A stretch of 64,000 nucleotides of DNA from Shewanella oneidensis MR-1. Its GTDB lineage: Bacteria > Pseudomonadota > Gammaproteobacteria > Enterobacterales > Shewanellaceae. Of the stretch, positions 60,950-64,000 are shown in pieces. Location: NCBI RefSeq assembly GCF_000146165.2, contig NC_004347.2:3703028-3767027 (forward strand). The letters are read 5' to 3'. How positions within the stretch are numbered: the first letter of the stretch is position 1; the number at the start of each line of letters is the position of its first letter. Made by a program: the position numbers and the translations under genes. A model generated the notes under the pieces. The model did no database searches. It was not told the origin of the DNA and saw nothing but the letters and a program-made list of their open reading frames with translations.

Positions 60950-62076
60950 GTATTCGTCTAACTAATATTTCCAAAAAATTTGGCCAATTTCAGGCGCTAT
61001 CGCCGCTCAATCTGGATATTCAAGAAGGCGAAATGATTGGCCTTCTCGGACCATCGGGTTCGGGTAAAACCACGCTGCTACGCATTATTGCCGGCCTTGA
61101 GGGCGCAGATAGCGGCCACATCCATTTTGGCAATCGCGATGTGACCCAAGTTCATGTGCGCGACCGCAGAGTGGGATTTGTATTCCAAAACTACGCGCTA
61201 TTCCGCCATATGACGGTAGCCGATAACGTCGCTTTTGGGCTCGAAGTGATTCCCAAAAAACAGCGGCCTTCGGCTGCAGAAATCCAAAAGCGCGTCAGCC
61301 ATTTACTCGAAATGGTGCAACTTGGCCACTTAGCTCAACGTTATCCAGAGCAGCTCTCGGGCGGACAAAAACAGCGTATCGCCTTGGCTCGTGCCTTAGC
61401 AACTCAGCCAGAAGTATTGCTGCTCGATGAACCCTTTGGCGCCCTCGATGCCAAGGTGCGTAAAGAACTCCGCCGTTGGTTACGCAGCCTACATGACGAA
61501 CTCAAATTTACCAGTGTGTTTGTCACCCACGATCAGGACGAGGCCTTAGAGCTTTCCGATAGAGTGGTGGTGATGAGCAACGGCAATATTGAACAGGTGA
61601 ATACCCCCATTGAGTTGTATGCCCAACCCAACAGCCGTTTTGTGTTTGATTTTTTAGGTAACGTCAATCGATTTGAGGCTAACTGGCAACAGAACCGCTG
61701 GACCAATGGAGATGCCTTTATCGTGCCGCCAGAGCAAACGCCACTGCAACAAAATGGCGCACTCTATGTACGCAGCCATGAATTGGCACTGGCGGATAAG
61801 CCCAACAGCCAAGCACATATTCCGTTTACCATTGTGGCAATTACGCCGATTGGCGCTGAAGTACGCGTCGAACTCGCTCCTATCGGCTGGCAAAGTGAAG
61901 AATTATGGGAAGCCAAATTTACTCACCATCATCTGCAAGAGTTAGGCTTACAAAAAGGCAGTGTGGTCTACGCGACCCCAAGAACGGGTTATTTCTTTGG
62001 TAAACAAGGAGATGGTTCCCCCATTCGCCAAAGCTGGCCATTCCTACCACCGGGCAGCTTGGCCTTTGATATTTAA
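60946..62076 (+). CDS. cysA: Sulfate ABC transporter ATP-binding protein CysA
   Basis: A 376-aa ABC ATPase driving sulfate/thiosulfate import. Walker [10 protein letters not shown], signature LSGGQKQR, Walker [12 protein letters not shown] and the switch His ([11 protein letters not shown]) are intact; the C-terminal TOBE-like regulatory domain spans about 240-350. Length matches E. coli CysA (365). Last gene of the cysTWA string, ending at a strong terminator at 62107. No CysB-box was identifiable by eye. Confidence 0.96.
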   Translation: MSIRLTNISKKFGQFQALSPLNLDIQEGEMIGLLGPSGSGKTTLLRIIAGLEGADSGHIHFGNRDVTQVHVRDRRVGFVFQNYALFRHMTVADNVAFGLEVIPKKQRPSAAEIQKRVSHLLEMVQLGHLAQRYPEQLSGGQKQRIALARALATQPEVLLLDEPFGALDAKVRKELRRWLRSLHDELKFTSVFVTHDQDEALELSDRVVVMSNGNIEQVNTPIELYAQPNSRFVFDFLGNVNRFEANWQQNRWTNGDAFIVPPEQTPLQQNGALYVRSHELALADKPNSQAHIPFTIVAITPIGAEVRVELAPIGWQSEELWEAKFTHHHLQELGLQKGSVVYATPRTGYFFGKQGDGSPIRQSWPFLPPGSLAFDI

Positions 62077-62106
62077 TCGCAGCCAGTATTTACCTGCTGC
62101 ATACAA

Positions 62107-62140
62107 AAAAAAGCGCTGACAATCTTGTCAGCGCTTTTTA
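62107..62140. terminator. Terminator after cysA
   Basis: AAAAAGCGCTGACAA / TTGTCAGCGCTTTTT perfect 15-bp stem; lies between converging cysA and the HlyD-family gene. Confidence 0.93.
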
Positions 62141-62198
62141 TTAACTCTCGAACAGCTTAAAAACGAGATTCAAGCAAAGTGGCTAGATTAAAACTCCG

Positions 62199-63310
62199 CT
62201 AGTGACCATCGAAGAACAGGTAATTTAACCAACCCTGCATCCGCAGCAGCACTTTACGCATCACAGCCACATGATGAAAATGCTCTGTATACACAGCCAC
62301 TTGTCCAGCAACCCCCGCTGGGAACTCACGGCGTATCGCATCGTCCTCAATATCAATCAAGACAATGACTCGTCCAGTTTGAAACAGCTGATTCGAAGAC
62401 TGTAGCGTGCCATTCATCTGAATTTCCCCTTCGGCCATCGCAGGTAAAACCTTAGCGACTTTACCCTTAAATACCTTACCAGGTACGGCATCTAGCACCA
62501 CTTCTGCTTCATCGCCTTCCTGTAAACGCAGCAGTGAATTTTGCCAAAACGCACCGGCAAAATACCGTTGTTCATCGGGGATAAAATTCATCACTGGGCG
62601 TAAAGGTAAAGGAACCGCCATCGCCCCTGGGCGAAGCGCCATTTGGGTTACTATGCCGTCGGCTGGAGCGCGCACCACGGTTTGTTCCAAATTATATAGG
62701 GCATTCTCAAGATCACCCTGCAGTCCGGCAACCTTTGAGTTCACACCATCCACATTTGACTCATAGGCAAGACGCGCACGTAACTCTTCCGCTTGCACCG
62801 CGGTCAATTGTGCATCAGAAGCTAGATACAGTTGCCGTTTATTGTCTAATTCAAGCGCGGTGAAAGGAGAATTAGCGCCCCCTTTACGATGACCTTGCTC
62901 ATAACGATCATAGGCCGACTTATTGCGCTCTCTATCTGCTGCCACTCTTGCCACGTTTGCCTTGGCAGATTCCCAAGCCGCCTTGAGTTGAGGAACCTCT
63001 TGCTCTGCCGCCAACAACGCAGCTTTTTTGGTTTTAACAACCGCTTGATAGGGTGTTGGGTCGATACGGAATAACACATCACCTTGTTTGATAAACGTAT
63101 TAGGTTTGACATCAACCGAAATCACTAATCCTTTAACGGCTGGCGTGATAGGGATAGTGACATAGTATTCCCGCGCAAAACGCGAATAAGGGTGGTTGTA
63201 GTTCATGATCAGTAATAACGCCCCGATCAGGAACACACCGCCTAATACCGCGGTTGGCACAGTCCATTTGTTCATCGGGATCTTAAAGACTTTAAAAATC
63301 ACAATGCAAA
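62199..63310 (-). pseudogene. YiaV-like HlyD-family membrane fusion protein, 5'-truncated by IS256
   Basis: The remaining 370 codons match E. coli YiaV over the full length: KIPMNKWTVPTAVLGGVFL, LLIMNYNHPYS, the biotinyl-lipoyl-like half (VKGLVISVDVKPNTFIKQGD), a coiled coil and AVYTEHFHHVAVMRKVLLRM at the end. The native start and about the first 10-15 residues, part of the N-terminal membrane anchor, are replaced by the IS256 end at 63311. The IS end reads in frame and offers an ATG at 63335; an internal ATG at 63275 also exists. Function, if retained, would be export or envelope integrity with an inner-membrane partner. Confidence 0.85.
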
Positions 63311-64000
63311 GGTAGTGTTCATAATTCTGTGTCATTTCAGTAAAATATTCAAAAACAGGAATGACACATGACCCAACCTTTTAACTTCGAACAAGCCCTT
63401 AAAGATCTGCAATCAGGTAAAAGCCTCACAGGTAAAGACAGCATTCTTGGCCCACTGATCAAGCAACTCACTGAAGCGGCTCTCCAGGCTGAGCTTGAGC
63501 AGCATTTAGCGCATGATCCTCAGCCTAATCGTAAAAATGGCAAAACCCCTAAGACCATTAAGCATCCGTCCGGTAACTTTGAGTTAGACGCGCCTAGAGA
63601 CCGCAATGGCACCTTTGAGCCTCAGTTGATTAAGAAAAATCAAACTACACTAACCGATGAAATCGAACGTAAAGTGTTATCGATGTTCAGTATAGGTATG
63701 AGCTATCGCGATATTAATCAACATGTTGAAGATATGTATGGGCTCAATGTGTCTAACGCAACAGTAAGCGCCATCACCGACAAACTCATCCCCGAACTTA
63801 AAGCGTGGCAACAGCGCCCATTAGATAGCCATTATCCTATCGTTTGGCTTGATGCGATACATTATAAAGTCAAAGAGGATGGGCGTTACGTCAGTAAAGC
63901 CGTTTACACATTGTTAGCGCTTAATATGAAAGGAAAAAAGGAAATTTTAGGGCTTCACTTATCCGAAAATGAAGGCGCTAATTACTGGCTATCCGTACTG
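63311..64000 (+). mobile_element. IS256-family element, copy 2, running off the window
   Basis: Begins GGTAGTGTTCATAATTCTGT, identical to the reconstructed end of copy 1, and the visible 690 bases match copy 1 wherever I compared them, in opposite orientation. The target duplication cannot be checked because the far end is outside the window; bases before it are AATGCAAA. Confidence 0.93.
63368..64000 (+). CDS. IS256-family transposase, 5' part
   Basis: The first 211 codons of an uninterrupted mutator-type transposase starting MTQPFNFEQALKDLQSG, with AGGA 7 bases before the ATG. The N-terminal part that is split in copy 1 is continuous here (SILGPLIKQLTEAALQAELEQ), and the first DDE aspartate is reached in IVWLDAIHYK. 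The frame is open to the window edge; by comparison with copy 1 the full protein should be 400 aa. Probably the functional copy. Confidence 0.92.
   Translation, partial: MTQPFNFEQALKDLQSGKSLTGKDSILGPLIKQLTEAALQAELEQHLAHDPQPNRKNGKTPKTIKHPSGNFELDAPRDRNGTFEPQLIKKNQTTLTDEIERKVLSMFSIGMSYRDINQHVEDMYGLNVSNATVSAITDKLIPELKAWQQRPLDSHYPIVWLDAIHYKVKEDGRYVSKAVYTLLALNMKGKKEILGLHLSENEGANYWLSVL

Overview
The window looks like chromosomal DNA of a Shewanella-type marine gammaproteobacterium. Evidence: about 45% GC, gammaproteobacterial housekeeping genes (tal-pgi, purEK, gshA, clpB, pgeF-rluD, bamD, cysM and a sulfate ABC transporter), many small lipoproteins, DUF3545 and DUF3019 proteins and a MipA/OmpV-DUF3019-two-component cassette, all familiar from Shewanella. 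Genus is inferred from gene content and protein resemblance only; no search was run.

Layout. 1-2.7 kb: tal and pgi (pentose phosphate pathway/glycolysis). 2.9-7.2 kb: a DUF3545 protein, a hemerythrin and a minus-strand operon of VWA lipoprotein, ECF sigma factor and membrane-anchored putative anti-sigma. 7.4-12.4 kb: SulP transporter, purEK and a GAF-GGDEF cyclase. 12.5-19.3 kb: SLT-type lipoprotein, a MITE-like element, gshA with a small lipoprotein, M16 protease and a YqaA-type membrane protein. 19.6-26.6 kb: dicarboxylate/amino-acid symporter, 2OG oxygenase, M3 peptidase and cpdB.

26.6-30.5 kb is a nested insertion-sequence cluster. An IS256-family element sits just behind cpdB. Its transposase is split by an IS10-like IS4-family element, and its far terminal repeat is split by an IS3-family element. 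All three target duplications can be read (CAAACTGC, AGCTCAGCC, CAC), so the order of insertion is recoverable and the cpdB terminator can be located beyond the cluster. After a DUF2057 protein comes a complete minus-strand rRNA operon (16S, 23S, 5S; 36.9-31.8 kb) with two promoters, boxA sites, no spacer tRNA and a strong terminator. Behind it lies a second 5S 3' fragment attached to a hairpin-rich stretch.

37.7-45.4 kb: pssA, a DUF4124 protein, a second MITE-like element, clpB with a sigma-32-type promoter, pgeF-rluD, bamD and a tRNA-Phe/Leu/Leu operon. 45.5-56.8 kb: a chemoreceptor, an RsuA-family pseudouridine synthase, a cysteine-containing HTH regulator divergent from a flavin reductase and a VOC protein, a SatP-like acetate transporter, the MipA/DUF3019/RstA-RstB-like operon and small conserved proteins. 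56.9-62.1 kb is a sulfur assimilation block: cysM (minus) divergent from a sulfate-binding protein and cysT-cysW-cysA. At the right edge a second IS256 copy, inverted relative to the first, has removed the start of a YiaV-like HlyD-family gene. The two IS256 copies enclose about 33 kb including the rRNA operon.
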